The position numbers and the translations under genes were made by a program. Below the pieces are notes generated by a model that saw nothing but the letters and a program-made list of their open reading frames with translations, was not told the DNA's origin and searched no databases. Below, piece after piece: positions 1 to 7,677 of a DNA stretch of 13,151 nucleotides (positions are counted from its first letter, which is position 1; every line of letters starts with the position of its first letter). Source of the stretch: Helicobacteraceae bacterium (GTDB lineage: Bacteria; Campylobacterota; Campylobacteria; Campylobacterales; SZUA-545); the NCBI GenBank assembly GCA_031273735.1, contig JAISRI010000006.1:1-13151 (forward strand), given 5' to 3'.

Positions 1-198
1 TTCGCTTTTGTTGGAATAGAATAAATGGTTCTTTTATTCTTTTCAAATCCTCTCGCCGTCTAGCTTTGACGCGCGCGCACTTCTTAAAATCATCAGACCA
101 TTTATCAAAATACCTTACACAATTATAGTACTAGTTTATACTTCGAAGTCTATTCGAGCGGCGAGAGAGGAAAGATTCCTTGCGACCAGATAGGCGCG
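1..198. other. Upstream region with promoter-like AT-rich patch; no secure gene
   Basis: No complete gene is visible on either strand. The patch at about 115-142 is AT-rich and could hold a plus-strand promoter: TTACAC at 115-120, a 16-base spacer, then TATACT at 137-142. A perfect TATAAT also reads on the minus strand at 122-127. ACTTCGAAGT (140-149) is a perfect 10-base palindrome. A 9-base inverted repeat, CTCTCGCCG at 50-58 and CGGCGAGAG at 159-167, brackets the patch. The reading frame of the next gene stays open back to position 88 (stop TAA at 85-87), with gene-like residues directly before its first ATG. This stretch may therefore contain the damaged 5' end of that gene rather than a true intergenic region. 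Confidence 0.35.
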
Positions 199-1146
199 AT
201 GCAATACGGAGGATATTGCACGTCTGAATACCGCGCAAATGATTTTCGACTAAAATCGCTTTCCGACGCGGTAAAGTTTGTCGCCAAAGCTGACGAATAC
301 GCCGTTTGCAACGCGATCTACCTTCCCAAGTCGGAAAAAATTCCGGACGAGTATAAAACCTTGTGCGCGGAGATTAAAGCGATAAACAGCGATCCGCAAA
401 AGCAGATCGATCGATACTATCCATTCGTATTTATGTTTATCGCAGGTAGCCCTAAAGTTAGCGCCGAATACGACGCCGATTCCGAGCAATACGAAATCAA
501 GATTGGCTATCAGAGCAACGCAATTAATTTTGAAACGACGCAACTCGTCCCCGTCCCATACGCCAATCGCGATCTTTATCGACCGTGGCTTGATAAGGCG
601 CTTAATAATCCGGTTTCCGTAGAAGTCAGTCTGATTGCCGATAAGGTTGCCAAAGCGCGTATCGCCGCGTTTGACGATCCAAATTGGGCGGCTATTATGG
701 TATTAAACGACGCGGGAAACTCCAAGACAAAGTTAACCTCGCTTGTCAAAGATTTCCCTAACGCTAAAGCGCAGATTGCGGAGGCAAACAAACGCCTAAC
801 GTCGATCGCGGAGCAAGAAAAAGCGCAAGCGGCGGAGGCGGCGAAAAACGAGGCGCAACGTAAAATTGAGCAAGAAGAAGAGGCGCGACTGAACGCGACG
901 CTACTTGCAAAACAAAAGGAGTTCTACGCCGCCAAAAAATCGTTTGCAGATATAGTGTGCGTAGATAAAATCAGCGACGGCGAGGCGTTGCTGATCGCTA
1001 TGGGCAAAGTGGTCATGGTTAAGGAAAATACGAACGAAATAGAAGTGTTTTGGAGAGACGCGTCTAGCGATTGGAAAAAAGGCGTAAAAGGCGGCACATC
1101 GACACTTTCACAAAATGAAGTTCGGCTTTGCAAAGATAAGCTCTAA
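199..1146 (+). CDS. Hypothetical protein with central coiled coil; 5' end uncertain
   Basis: I do not recognise this family. From the ATG at 199 it gives 315 residues. Residues 1-185 look like a mixed alpha/beta globular region with cysteines at 7, 37 and 56. Residues about 189-247 are a highly charged, Ala/Glu/Lys-rich helix, probably a coiled coil. Residues 250-315 look like a small beta-rich domain ending in CKDKL, with further cysteines at 254 and 311. No signal peptide or membrane segment is present from this start. The start is weak: the only purine-rich sequence, AGAGAGG at 164-170, lies 28 bases upstream. The frame also stays open to position 88 and reads plausibly before the ATG (for example GKIPCDQIGA). 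Either translation begins earlier at a rare start such as ATT 175, or the gene has lost its original N-terminus, perhaps with a signal peptide. A TPR-gene remnant follows on the same strand, so local decay is plausible. That it is protein-coding is fairly secure; its function is unknown. Confidence 0.6.
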   Translation: MQYGGYCTSEYRANDFRLKSLSDAVKFVAKADEYAVCNAIYLPKSEKIPDEYKTLCAEIKAINSDPQKQIDRYYPFVFMFIAGSPKVSAEYDADSEQYEIKIGYQSNAINFETTQLVPVPYANRDLYRPWLDKALNNPVSVEVSLIADKVAKARIAAFDDPNWAAIMVLNDAGNSKTKLTSLVKDFPNAKAQIAEANKRLTSIAEQEKAQAAEAAKNEAQRKIEQEEEARLNATLLAKQKEFYAAKKSFADIVCVDKISDGEALLIAMGKVVMVKENTNEIEVFWRDASSDWKKGVKGGTSTLSQNEVRLCKDKL

Positions 1147-1193
1147 CGACGGCGTTTGTCGCGCTTAGATTCCGCACCCCCGCTTTCCTTCGC

Positions 1194-1220
1194 TCCAAAA
1201 ACGCAAAAGCCGTTTTTGGA
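1194..1220. repeat. Perfect 9-bp inverted repeat (stem-loop)
   Basis: TCCAAAAAC at 1194-1202 and GTTTTTGGA at 1212-1220 are perfect reverse complements around a 9-base loop. The hairpin lies 48 bases after the stop of the preceding gene. No run of T follows on the plus strand, so it is not a canonical intrinsic terminator, though it could help stop transcription. It also sits at the upstream edge of the TPR remnant, so it could mark the joint where that gene was truncated. Confidence 0.45.
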
Positions 1221-1226
1221 GACCTA

Positions 1227-1346
1227 ATTCGCGGGAACGCTTACAATAATTTAGGCGATTACAAAAAAGCTACAAGCGACGCTAGAAGAGCTTGTGAGTT
1301 AGGCGTTTGCAAAACGTTGCAATACTTAGAAGAAAACGGGCTATAA
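1227..1346 (+). pseudogene. C-terminal remnant of a TPR-repeat protein
   Basis: This frame reads IRGNAYNNLGDYKKATSDAR and continues with ACELGVCKTLQYLEENGL before TAA at 1344-1346. The pattern G-N-A-Y-x-N-L-G-D-Y-x-K-A is the signature of a tetratricopeptide repeat. The ending, A-C-E-L-G-x-C-K-x-L-Q-x-L-E-x-x-G-L, is a common closing segment of TPR proteins. Only about one repeat plus the tail remains. The frame stays open upstream to the stop of the previous gene, but it has no ATG, GTG or TTG, and its residues before the repeat (RFRTPAFLRSKNAKAVFGDL) do not look like TPR. I therefore read it as the 3' end of a gene whose front was deleted or replaced. TPR proteins usually act as protein-binding scaffolds; this fragment is unlikely to be made. 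Confidence 0.65.
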
Positions 1347-1407
1347 ACATTATGAGTTTAGATCTATAAAAGGAGCAAGCGGGGCAAACTAGGCGCCAGA
1401 TGTAGAG

Positions 1408-1420
1408 TAGGCAAAGCCTA
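1408..1420. repeat. Short hairpin TAGGC-AAA-GCCTA
   Basis: Perfect 5-bp arms (1408-1412 and 1416-1420) flank a 3-base loop, between the TPR remnant and the nuclease gene. There is no T-run, and it is short enough to be chance. It is recorded because two further inverted repeats lie within 250 bases. Confidence 0.25.
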
Positions 1421-1438
1421 AACGAAGCTAAGAAAGTT

Positions 1439-1467
1439 TAACGATCGGCTACGATCGTTAATAATAT
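1439..1467 (+). promoter_or_regulatory. Palindromic site overlapping a candidate promoter for the nuclease gene
   Basis: TAACGATCG (1439-1447) and CGATCGTTA (1452-1460) form a perfect 9-bp inverted repeat around the loop GCTA. A possible -10 box, TAATAT at 1462-1467, follows directly. A weak -35-like TTTAAC lies at 1437-1442, with a 19-base spacer. This geometry, a dyad in the spacer against the -10, suits a dimeric repressor that blocks RNA polymerase, so the gene could be repressed or self-regulated. That is inference. CGATCG is common throughout the window, which weakens the case, and the lack of a following T-run argues against a terminator. Transcription would begin near 1474, about 62 bases before the ATG. 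Confidence 0.35.
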
Positions 1468-1535
1468 CTTGCTAAGCATATCAGACAACGCATTTTTTGC
1501 GTCTATGATTGAAACCAAAAGGAGCAAAGCGATCG

Positions 1536-2816
1536 ATGTTGCACGCTGTTGAACACAATAAAACCAAGATGCACAGACGATATCTTGGCGAACGCGACGA
1601 AAACGAAAAGATGGTAAAAGGGGAAGACGAGATTGTTTCTACAATCTTTGGCGCTTTGGACTTTTTGCCTCCACAAGATATATTCAAGTTTTGGCAAGAG
1701 GCGCTTAGCAATAAGCTGCCTTGCGATTTGGCGGATAAAAACGCCGCAATAGCGTTTTGGCAAAAAAACAACGGTATAGAACCCGATATTGTGGTTACGA
1801 TCGGCGAATGGACGCTACTGATCGAATGCAAATGGTCTTCGGGACTAAGCGGAGAGGATCAGTTATCGCGTCAATGGCTAGAGTTTTTGAACCAAGAAGA
1901 ACGCAAAAACGCCTTTCATATTCTTATAGCTCATGAAGCGCAAAAGATCGTCGAGACGCAAGAAAAAACAGTTTGGGGAGATAGGCTGATTGCGCTTTCG
2001 TGGCGGGATATTAAAAGCGTCTTCTATAAGCTTTCGGGAGATAAAACGCCGCTCGAGCGTTGGGCGAAACTTTCAGATCGTTTTCTGAAAGATATAGGCG
2101 TTTATCATTTTACAGGCTTTAGCCAATTTTCAGGCTATAAAACAGACGCAATCGCGGCGCGATTTTTCAACCAAGAAGGAAAACAGATGAGCGAATCACA
2201 AACAGACGCTGGTAAAGCCATATTTCAAATCGTTTCGAGGGTTTCAGAAATTGGTTCTCAAATAGAAGCGTTACTAGCAAAACTTGACGATGAATTAAGA
2301 TCGTCGCTAAAAGATTGCGGCTACAAAATTGATAATAGCTTTGCGAGCGGCTTTAAGGACGAATCGACATGGGTTTATGTCAACGCGTTTTACAATATCC
2401 CTATAACCTCCAAAAAAAGCGGAGTTACGAGATATTTGGGCTTTCAAGTTAGTCTGATCGGCGACGGCGCTCTTGCGAGCGACGAGGAACCCGCTTTGCA
2501 TGTATTTTATTGGAGCGTTCAATGCGATAAAGAAAATTATATTGTCGCGGGAGAATCTGACGACGAGATAATAGCGAAGCGACTTTATAGGTATTTATGG
2601 GATAAGGATTCATGGTCTTATACCGTTAGGCTGGCAAAAATCGATTCGCCCGAAGATTTGGATAAGTATATCGTTAAACCGTCCATTGAATTACTTAAAG
2701 CGAGCGAAGAAGGCAAGCTAGACGATCAAACGGTAAAAGAGATTTTACCCGACGAGTTTTTCAGCGACGGCTTTTTGGTTGAATTGCCGTTTTGGGAAAA
2801 ACCCAAATCAAAGTAA
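1536..2816 (+). CDS. Orphan PD-(D/E)XK-superfamily nuclease, C-terminal half unassigned
   Basis: This protein of 426 residues is probably a DNA-cutting nuclease. The core motif is visible: E82-P83-D84 on one strand, then LLIECKW with E97 and K99, the D-(x)n-E-x-K metal-binding set. A helix before it carries acidic residues (GEDE, 29-32), and Q109 follows, as is common in the superfamily. Residues about 20-200 form the nuclease domain. Residues about 218-426 form a separate region with a short helical section (228-260) and an aromatic, beta-rich part (279-330, 350-365) that I cannot assign; it may bind DNA or sense a ligand. I chose ATG 1536 because AAAGGAG at 1518-1524 precedes it by 11 bases. 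An upstream in-frame TTG at 1509 has no such site. No methyltransferase, helicase or toxin-antitoxin partner is adjacent, so it is not an evident restriction-modification gene. A stand-alone phage-defence or repair nuclease is possible. Family placement is good; the biological role is unknown. Confidence 0.7.
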   Translation: MLHAVEHNKTKMHRRYLGERDENEKMVKGEDEIVSTIFGALDFLPPQDIFKFWQEALSNKLPCDLADKNAAIAFWQKNNGIEPDIVVTIGEWTLLIECKWSSGLSGEDQLSRQWLEFLNQEERKNAFHILIAHEAQKIVETQEKTVWGDRLIALSWRDIKSVFYKLSGDKTPLERWAKLSDRFLKDIGVYHFTGFSQFSGYKTDAIAARFFNQEGKQMSESQTDAGKAIFQIVSRVSEIGSQIEALLAKLDDELRSSLKDCGYKIDNSFASGFKDESTWVYVNAFYNIPITSKKSGVTRYLGFQVSLIGDGALASDEEPALHVFYWSVQCDKENYIVAGESDDEIIAKRLYRYLWDKDSWSYTVRLAKIDSPEDLDKYIVKPSIELLKASEEGKLDDQTVKEILPDEFFSDGFLVELPFWEKPKSK

Positions 2817-3114
2817 AAACGCGCGGACGACGGTTTTTGCTAAATAAACGAAAGGATCAACGCATTTCTAAACCCGTCGCGCGCAGTCATTCTTATACAA
2901 GTCAATTATTTCGTTGACGCTTTTATTAAGCGATACGTTGATCGTATTCAAAGCGATACGCAAGATAAAAGCGTAATCTAAAAAAGGATTGACATGTATA
3001 GGATCGACGAGAAAACGTAAGTTCGGCGCTACTTTTGGCGGTTGCGGATTTACGGATAAAAGGGCGATTTTTGATTGACTGCATCGATTGATTAAGCGGA
3101 AAGATCGGCGACGC
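2817..3114. other. Intergenic stretch with a possible minus-strand gene fragment
   Basis: The stretch lies between two convergent genes. On the minus strand a frame ending in TAG at 2868-2870 is open for about 80 codons before it runs into the terminator of the large gene. Its residues look fairly natural (for example FLDYAFILRIALNTINVSL and NEIIDLYKND) and suggest helices. It has no ATG inside this stretch and no good ribosome binding site; the first in-frame ATG (3210-3212) lies inside the neighbouring gene. It could be the tail of a decayed gene or a chance open frame. I recognise no family. No clear terminator for the plus-strand nuclease is present: the A-rich and T-rich ends at 2815-2838 pair only weakly. 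Confidence 0.25.
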
Positions 3115-3140
3115 AAACAAAAACGCCCATCGGGCGATCT
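3115..3140 (-). terminator. Intrinsic terminator of the large activase gene
   Basis: Read on the minus strand, a GC-only 5-bp stem (CGCCC and GGGCG, 3132-3136 and 3124-3128) with loop GAT is followed at once by TTTTTGTTTG. It lies about 30 bases past the stop codon at 3166-3168. The stem is short but wholly G-C and the U-tract is in the right place, so it fits a Rho-independent terminator. Confidence 0.65.
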
Positions 3141-3165
3141 TGCCGAACGACAATGGCGCAAAAAA

Positions 3166-6100
3166 TTAGTCGTCTTTGAAAGTCGATTCGGTGTTGGCGT
3201 TTTTGATAGCAACGGAGAACATCAGCTTTATTCGGTTTAGCTGGTTGATCTCGGACGCGCCCGGATCGTAGTCGATCGCCGTGATATTCGCGTTTGGATA
3301 GCGCTCTTTTAGCGCTTTGATCACCCCTTTGCCCGTTATATGGTTGGGCAGGCAAGCAAAAGGCTGCATACAAATAATGTTTGGCGTTCCCTCGCGGATT
3401 AGCTCCACCATTTCTCCCGTAAGAAACCACCCTTCGCCCGTTTGATTACCTCGCGATAAAAACGGCGCGGCTCCGAAAGCTATTTCGTCGATCGTCGAAG
3501 GCGGCGTAAAACGTTCGCTTTTCGCGAGCGACTTTCTCATCTCTTTGCGGTAAAACTCCATCGCCACAATCGCCGCGTTGCCCGCTAGCGCCGCGAAACG
3601 GCTACGCGAAAGATGGCGATGGTTGAAGTCGTAATCGTAGGCGCAATAGAGCAGAAAATCCATAAGCGGCGGCATAACCGCTTCTCCGCCCTCTTTTTCC
3701 ACGATCGCCACCACGTCGTTATTCGCGCCTGGGTGAAACTTCACCAAAATCTCGCCGACAAGCCCGACGCGAGGCTTTCTTTCGCCCTCTAGCTCCAGCG
3801 CGTCAAAATCCCGCGTTATTTCGCGGATATTTTGCTTGAACTTTCGCAGTTTGCCGTCGAAAACCGACTCTTTGCAACGCTCCGTCCATTTTTGATAAAG
3901 CGCGTTTGCCGATCCTTTGATCTTTTCATAAGGGCGCGTTCTAAATAAAACGTTCATTAGCAGATCGCCATAGACTACGCACATCATCAATCGGTGCAGG
4001 AACTTTCCGTTTATTTTGAAACCCTCGTTTTTCTCCACGCCGACCGTATTAAACGACACGACGGGAACGTTTGGAAAACCGCTATCGACAAGCGCTTTTC
4101 TTAGGTAGCCGATATAGTTTGTAGCGCGGCAGCCTCCGCCCGTTTGCGAGATCATTACGGCGGTCGAATTAGGATCGTATTCGCCCGATTTCAACGCTTC
4201 AATCACCTGCCCTACAACCATAATCGACGGATAGCAAGCGTCGTTATTAACAAAGCGCAAGCCGTGTTCGACGGTTCGCGGCGTGATCTCTTCGAGTAGC
4301 TTAAAACGATAACCGCACGCTCTAAACATCGGGTCTAAAAACTGAAAGTGCATAGGCGCCATCTGCGGCGCGATTATGGTATAGGTTTCGCGCATCTCTT
4401 TGGTGAAAGCGATTCGCCTATATTTGGATAGCGCGGACGCTTTTAACGCGTTTTTGCCGCCGCGTTTTTCTAGCGCGGCTTTTAACGATCGGATACGGAT
4501 ACGCGCCGCGCCCAAATTGCCGCCCTCGTCGATCTTTACTCCCGTGTAGATTCTGCCGCGCAAAGCGAGAATCTCATGCACCTGTTCCACGACGACCGAA
4601 TCTAGCCCGCAACCAAAAGAGTTGAGATGAATAACGTCCAACGTCTCGTCTTGCGCGGCAAACGCGGCGGCGCGATAGAGTCTAGCGTGATACGTCCATT
4701 GATCGACGACGCGAAGCGGCTCTTCTAACTTGCCCAAGTGCGCGATGGAATCTTCCGTCAAAACCGCCATTCCTAGCGAAGTTACGATCTGCGGAATGCC
4801 GTGATGAATCTCCGGATCGATATGATACGGTCGTCCGCACAGAACGATCCCGCGCTTGCCGCTTTCTTTTAGGTATGCTACCGTCTCCTCTCCGCGCTTT
4901 GCGATATCGGCTTTCATACGCTCCTGCTCCTCCCACGCTAGATCAAGGGCGCGGCGAATCGCGGAGGATTTAACGTCGGCGAAAACCTTTGTTAGTTGTT
5001 TGGTTAGCTTGCTTTTATCCTCTAGCGATAAAAACGGCTGAATAAGCTCTACGCCTTTTTCTTTCAAAAGATCGACGTTGTTGCGTATCTGTTCGGGATA
5101 GGAGGCGACTACGGGGCAGTTAAAGTTGTTGTCGCTGTCGGCAAACTCCTTTTTTTCGTATGGCACGCACGGATAAAAGATCGTTTTAACGCCGCGATTG
5201 ATCAGATCGACAATATGACCATGCACCAGCTTCGCGGGGTAGCAAACCGTATCGGAAGGTAGCGTGTCTAGCCCCTGCTCCAGTAGCGCTTTGGACGAAG
5301 GCGAAGAGAGAACGACCTCGTAACCCAATTCGCTCAAAAAGGTATGCCAAAGCGGATAGTTTTCAAACATATTAAGCGCGCGCGGAATGCCGATCGTCCC
5401 TTTTGGCGCGTCTTTGCGCGGCTCGTAATTAAAAACGCGCTCGTATTTATAGGCGTATAGATCGGGCAGATCGTTCGCCGCTTTGCCCTTGCCCGCGCCG
5501 CGTTCGCAACGATTGCCCGAAACGAATCGCCGCCCGTCGGAAAAACGATTGACCGTCAAAGCGCAGGAGTTGGCGCACAAACCGCACCGCGCGGACGAAT
5601 ATTTGATTGCGAAGTCGCGTAGATCGTCGTCTTTTAACATAGCGCTGATCTCTTTGCCTTGCCATCGCTCTTTGGCGATAAGCGCGGAACCGAAGGCGCC
5701 CATCAATCCCGCAATATCTGGGCGCGTCGCCTCTCGTCCAGAGATTAGTTCGAAGGCGCGTAAAACCGCGTCGTTATAAAACGCGCCGCCCTGAACGATA
5801 ATTTTTTCGCCCATCTCTTCGGGGGTCTTTATCTTGATAACCTTGATCAGCGCGTTTTTGATCACCGCGTAAGAAAGCCCCGCCGAAATATCCGCGACCG
5901 ACGCGCCCTCTTTTTGCGCCTGCTTAACGCTGGAATTCATAAAAACCGTGCAACGCGATCCTAGATCGGATGGGGCGCGAGAGGTCAGCGCCGCTTTGGC
6001 AAACTCCTCGATAGGCGTTTGGACGGACTGCGCGAAGGTTTCCAAAAACGACCCGCACCCCGACGAGCAAGCTTCGTTTAACAAGATATTATCGATTACG

Positions 6101-7413
6101 CCGTCCTTGACGCGCAAACATTTCATATCCTGCCCGCCTATATCGAGGATAAAATCCACGCCGCGCAGAAAGTATTCCGCAGCTTTGTAGTGCGCGATCG
6201 TTTCGACTTCGGAAAAATCAAGTTTGAAGGCTTCGCGAATCAGCGCTTCGCCGTATCCCGTAACGGACGACGCGACAATTTTAACGCTCTTAGGCAGTTT
6301 GGCGTAAATATCCTCTAAAATCCTGCTTGCCGCCTTAATCGGTTCGCCCTCGTTGCCGCCGTAGCTAGAATACAAAATCTCGTCGTCTTGCCCGATCAGA
6401 ACCGCTTTCGTCGTCGTCGATCCACCGTCGATTCCCAAAAAAGCCGCGCCTTTATAGGTCGCTAGATCGCCTCGTTTTGCCTTCGCCTTTTCGTGCCGTT
6501 CGCAAAATACGCGCCGCTCTTCCTCGTTCGCAAAGAGCGGACGCAACGTCGTCGCGCTAGATTGAGAGTTTTTGGCGAGCCTTTTGAAAGAGTCCAAAAT
6601 CTCCTCGAACGATCGCGCCTCGTTTTTTTGGCAGTAAAGCGCCGCGCCGATCGCCACGAACAATTCGCTATTTTCGGTCTGAACGATATTGCTCGGTTCT
6701 AGTTGCAACGCGTCGATAAAACATTTTTTAAGTTCGGGCAGAAAGTTTAGGGGTCCCCCCAAAAAAGCGACGTTTCCGCGTATTTTGCGCCCGCACGCCA
6801 AAGAGCCGATGGTCTGCCGCGCAACGGCTTGCAGAACCGATTTTGCTATATCCTCTCGCGCCGCGCCTTCGTTTAGTAGCGGCTGAACGTCCGTTTTGGC
6901 GAATACGCCGCACCGCGCCGCAATCGGATAGACGTTGTTTGCGCGGCTTGCCAATTCGTTCAAACCGATCGCGTCGGTTTTAAGAAGCGTAGCCATCTGA
7001 TCGATAAAAGCGCCCGTTCCGCCCGCGCACGATCCGTTCATACGCTGTTCCGCGCCGTTTGTAAAAAAGGTGATTTTAGCGTCCTCGCCGCCAAGCTCGA
7101 TCGCCACGTCGGTATGCGGAGCGCGAACCTCGATCGCTTTTGCGCAGGCGATCACCTCTTGAATAAAGGGGCGTTCCAAAATTTCGGCTACGCCTACGCC
7201 GCCCGATCCGCTGATGGTTACGGCTACGTTCGCGTTCAATCCTAAAACGCCGCTTTTGGCAAGCTCGTCTAAGCGCCGCGCCGCCGTTTCCCGCGCTTCG
7301 GAGTAGTGGCGGACGTAAGATTTGAATAAGAGATCGCCTCTATTATCCAAAGCGATCGTCTTTACCGTCGTCGAACCTATATCGACTCCGATACGAAATA
7401 CGTTCTCATTCAT
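3166..7413 (-). CDS. Giant acyl-CoA dehydratase activase / dehydratase-like fusion protein
   Basis: This 1415-residue protein joins two ATPase modules of the BadF/BadG/BcrA/BcrD family to a 2-hydroxyacyl-CoA-dehydratase-like region. Module 1 (about 5-265) has the phosphate loop DIGSTTVK (11-18), ELGGED (106-111) and cluster cysteines C129 (NGSCAGGTG) and C168. Module 2 (about 323-585) repeats this with DGGSTTTK (329-336), DIGGQD (424-429), C449/C453 and C488. A Cys-rich section follows (C610-x2-C613-x3-C617, C636), then a DUF2229/HgdB-like domain (about 670-800; C724, C749, C766) and further cysteine motifs (C859, C935, C1060, C1095, C1348, C1354). In characterised relatives, the activase hydrolyses ATP to push an electron from its [4Fe-4S] cluster into the dehydratase or a double-cubane-cluster protein. 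A similar ATP-driven low-potential electron transfer in the cytoplasm is likely; the substrate is unknown. The length matches the roughly 1400-residue fused form known from anaerobes. The start is the ATG at 7411-7413, directly before the first ATPase strand, although no clear Shine-Dalgarno is seen. It stands alone with its own terminator. Confidence 0.88.
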   Translation of the reverse strand: MNENVFRIGVDIGSTTVKTIALDNRGDLLFKSYVRHYSEARETAARRLDELAKSGVLGLNANVAVTISGSGGVGVAEILERPFIQEVIACAKAIEVRAPHTDVAIELGGEDAKITFFTNGAEQRMNGSCAGGTGAFIDQMATLLKTDAIGLNELASRANNVYPIAARCGVFAKTDVQPLLNEGAAREDIAKSVLQAVARQTIGSLACGRKIRGNVAFLGGPLNFLPELKKCFIDALQLEPSNIVQTENSELFVAIGAALYCQKNEARSFEEILDSFKRLAKNSQSSATTLRPLFANEEERRVFCERHEKAKAKRGDLATYKGAAFLGIDGGSTTTKAVLIGQDDEILYSSYGGNEGEPIKAASRILEDIYAKLPKSVKIVASSVTGYGEALIREAFKLDFSEVETIAHYKAAEYFLRGVDFILDIGGQDMKCLRVKDGVIDNILLNEACSSGCGSFLETFAQSVQTPIEEFAKAALTSRAPSDLGSRCTVFMNSSVKQAQKEGASVADISAGLSYAVIKNALIKVIKIKTPEEMGEKIIVQGGAFYNDAVLRAFELISGREATRPDIAGLMGAFGSALIAKERWQGKEISAMLKDDDLRDFAIKYSSARCGLCANSCALTVNRFSDGRRFVSGNRCERGAGKGKAANDLPDLYAYKYERVFNYEPRKDAPKGTIGIPRALNMFENYPLWHTFLSELGYEVVLSSPSSKALLEQGLDTLPSDTVCYPAKLVHGHIVDLINRGVKTIFYPCVPYEKKEFADSDNNFNCPVVASYPEQIRNNVDLLKEKGVELIQPFLSLEDKSKLTKQLTKVFADVKSSAIRRALDLAWEEQERMKADIAKRGEETVAYLKESGKRGIVLCGRPYHIDPEIHHGIPQIVTSLGMAVLTEDSIAHLGKLEEPLRVVDQWTYHARLYRAAAFAAQDETLDVIHLNSFGCGLDSVVVEQVHEILALRGRIYTGVKIDEGGNLGAARIRIRSLKAALEKRGGKNALKASALSKYRRIAFTKEMRETYTIIAPQMAPMHFQFLDPMFRACGYRFKLLEEITPRTVEHGLRFVNNDACYPSIMVVGQVIEALKSGEYDPNSTAVMISQTGGGCRATNYIGYLRKALVDSGFPNVPVVSFNTVGVEKNEGFKINGKFLHRLMMCVVYGDLLMNVLFRTRPYEKIKGSANALYQKWTERCKESVFDGKLRKFKQNIREITRDFDALELEGERKPRVGLVGEILVKFHPGANNDVVAIVEKEGGEAVMPPLMDFLLYCAYDYDFNHRHLSRSRFAALAGNAAIVAMEFYRKEMRKSLAKSERFTPPSTIDEIAFGAAPFLSRGNQTGEGWFLTGEMVELIREGTPNIICMQPFACLPNHITGKGVIKALKERYPNANITAIDYDPGASEINQLNRIKLMFSVAIKNANTESTFKDD

Positions 7414-7644
7414 AAAAGGAATTAAGAGACGCGTTAGAAAGCGAAAACTCGCGTAACGAGTCCTCTCTCTTTGCCGGTTGGAAGACTTTGGAAACTCATC
7501 TAAAACCCCTTGTGTTTATTGCCCATTGGAGGCGCTTGCCGTTAGCCTTTTACTAATTCAGAAAAAATATCGATTGTATTTTACCAATAAACGCTTGCGG
7601 TTACGATTTTTGCGTCGAGCGGAACAAAGGCGGTTTTTGCTAAC
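7414..7644. other. Leader region of the activase gene
   Basis: No convincing gene is seen here. On the minus strand a TACAAT box (7573-7578) with an AT-rich flank is a possible -10 element, with no matching -35; it would give a leader of about 150 bases. A weak hairpin, ACTCG (7447-7451) and CGAGT (7457-7461), lies near the start codon. No known riboswitch was recognised. A plus-strand frame at 7478-7681 begins at TTG, lacks a ribosome binding site, has odd composition and runs into a hairpin, so I do not call it. Confidence 0.3.
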
Positions 7645-7677
7645 GCGAAACTCGCAAATCAAGCAGGCGAGTTTCGC
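7645..7677. terminator. Strong 11-bp hairpin after the secreted-protein gene
   Basis: GCGAAACTCGC (7645-7655) and GCGAGTTTCGC (7667-7677) are perfect reverse complements with an 11-base loop. The hairpin lies 6 bases past the stop of the minus-strand gene that ends at 7684. The T-rich tail (TTAGTTTTATTT, 7678-7689) is on the plus-strand side. On the minus strand the stem is followed by GTTAGCAAAAACC, which is not T-rich. It therefore looks like a terminator for plus-strand transcripts, or an RNA 3'-end stabilising hairpin for the minus-strand operon. Position favours a role in ending the rsfS operon; the tail does not. Confidence 0.5.

Noticed and set aside
50..167. Structured RNA between the 9-bp inverted repeats CTCTCGCCG and CGGCGAGAG
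   Set aside because: One 9-bp pairing about 100 bases apart is not enough evidence; no nested helices or known RNA motif was found inside.
1509..1535. Earlier TTG start for the nuclease
   Set aside because: No ribosome binding site lies before 1509; the AAAGGAG site falls between it and the ATG at 1536.
2815..2838. Terminator after the nuclease gene
   Set aside because: The A-rich and T-rich ends can pair for only about six mostly A-T bases around a large loop, too weak to call.
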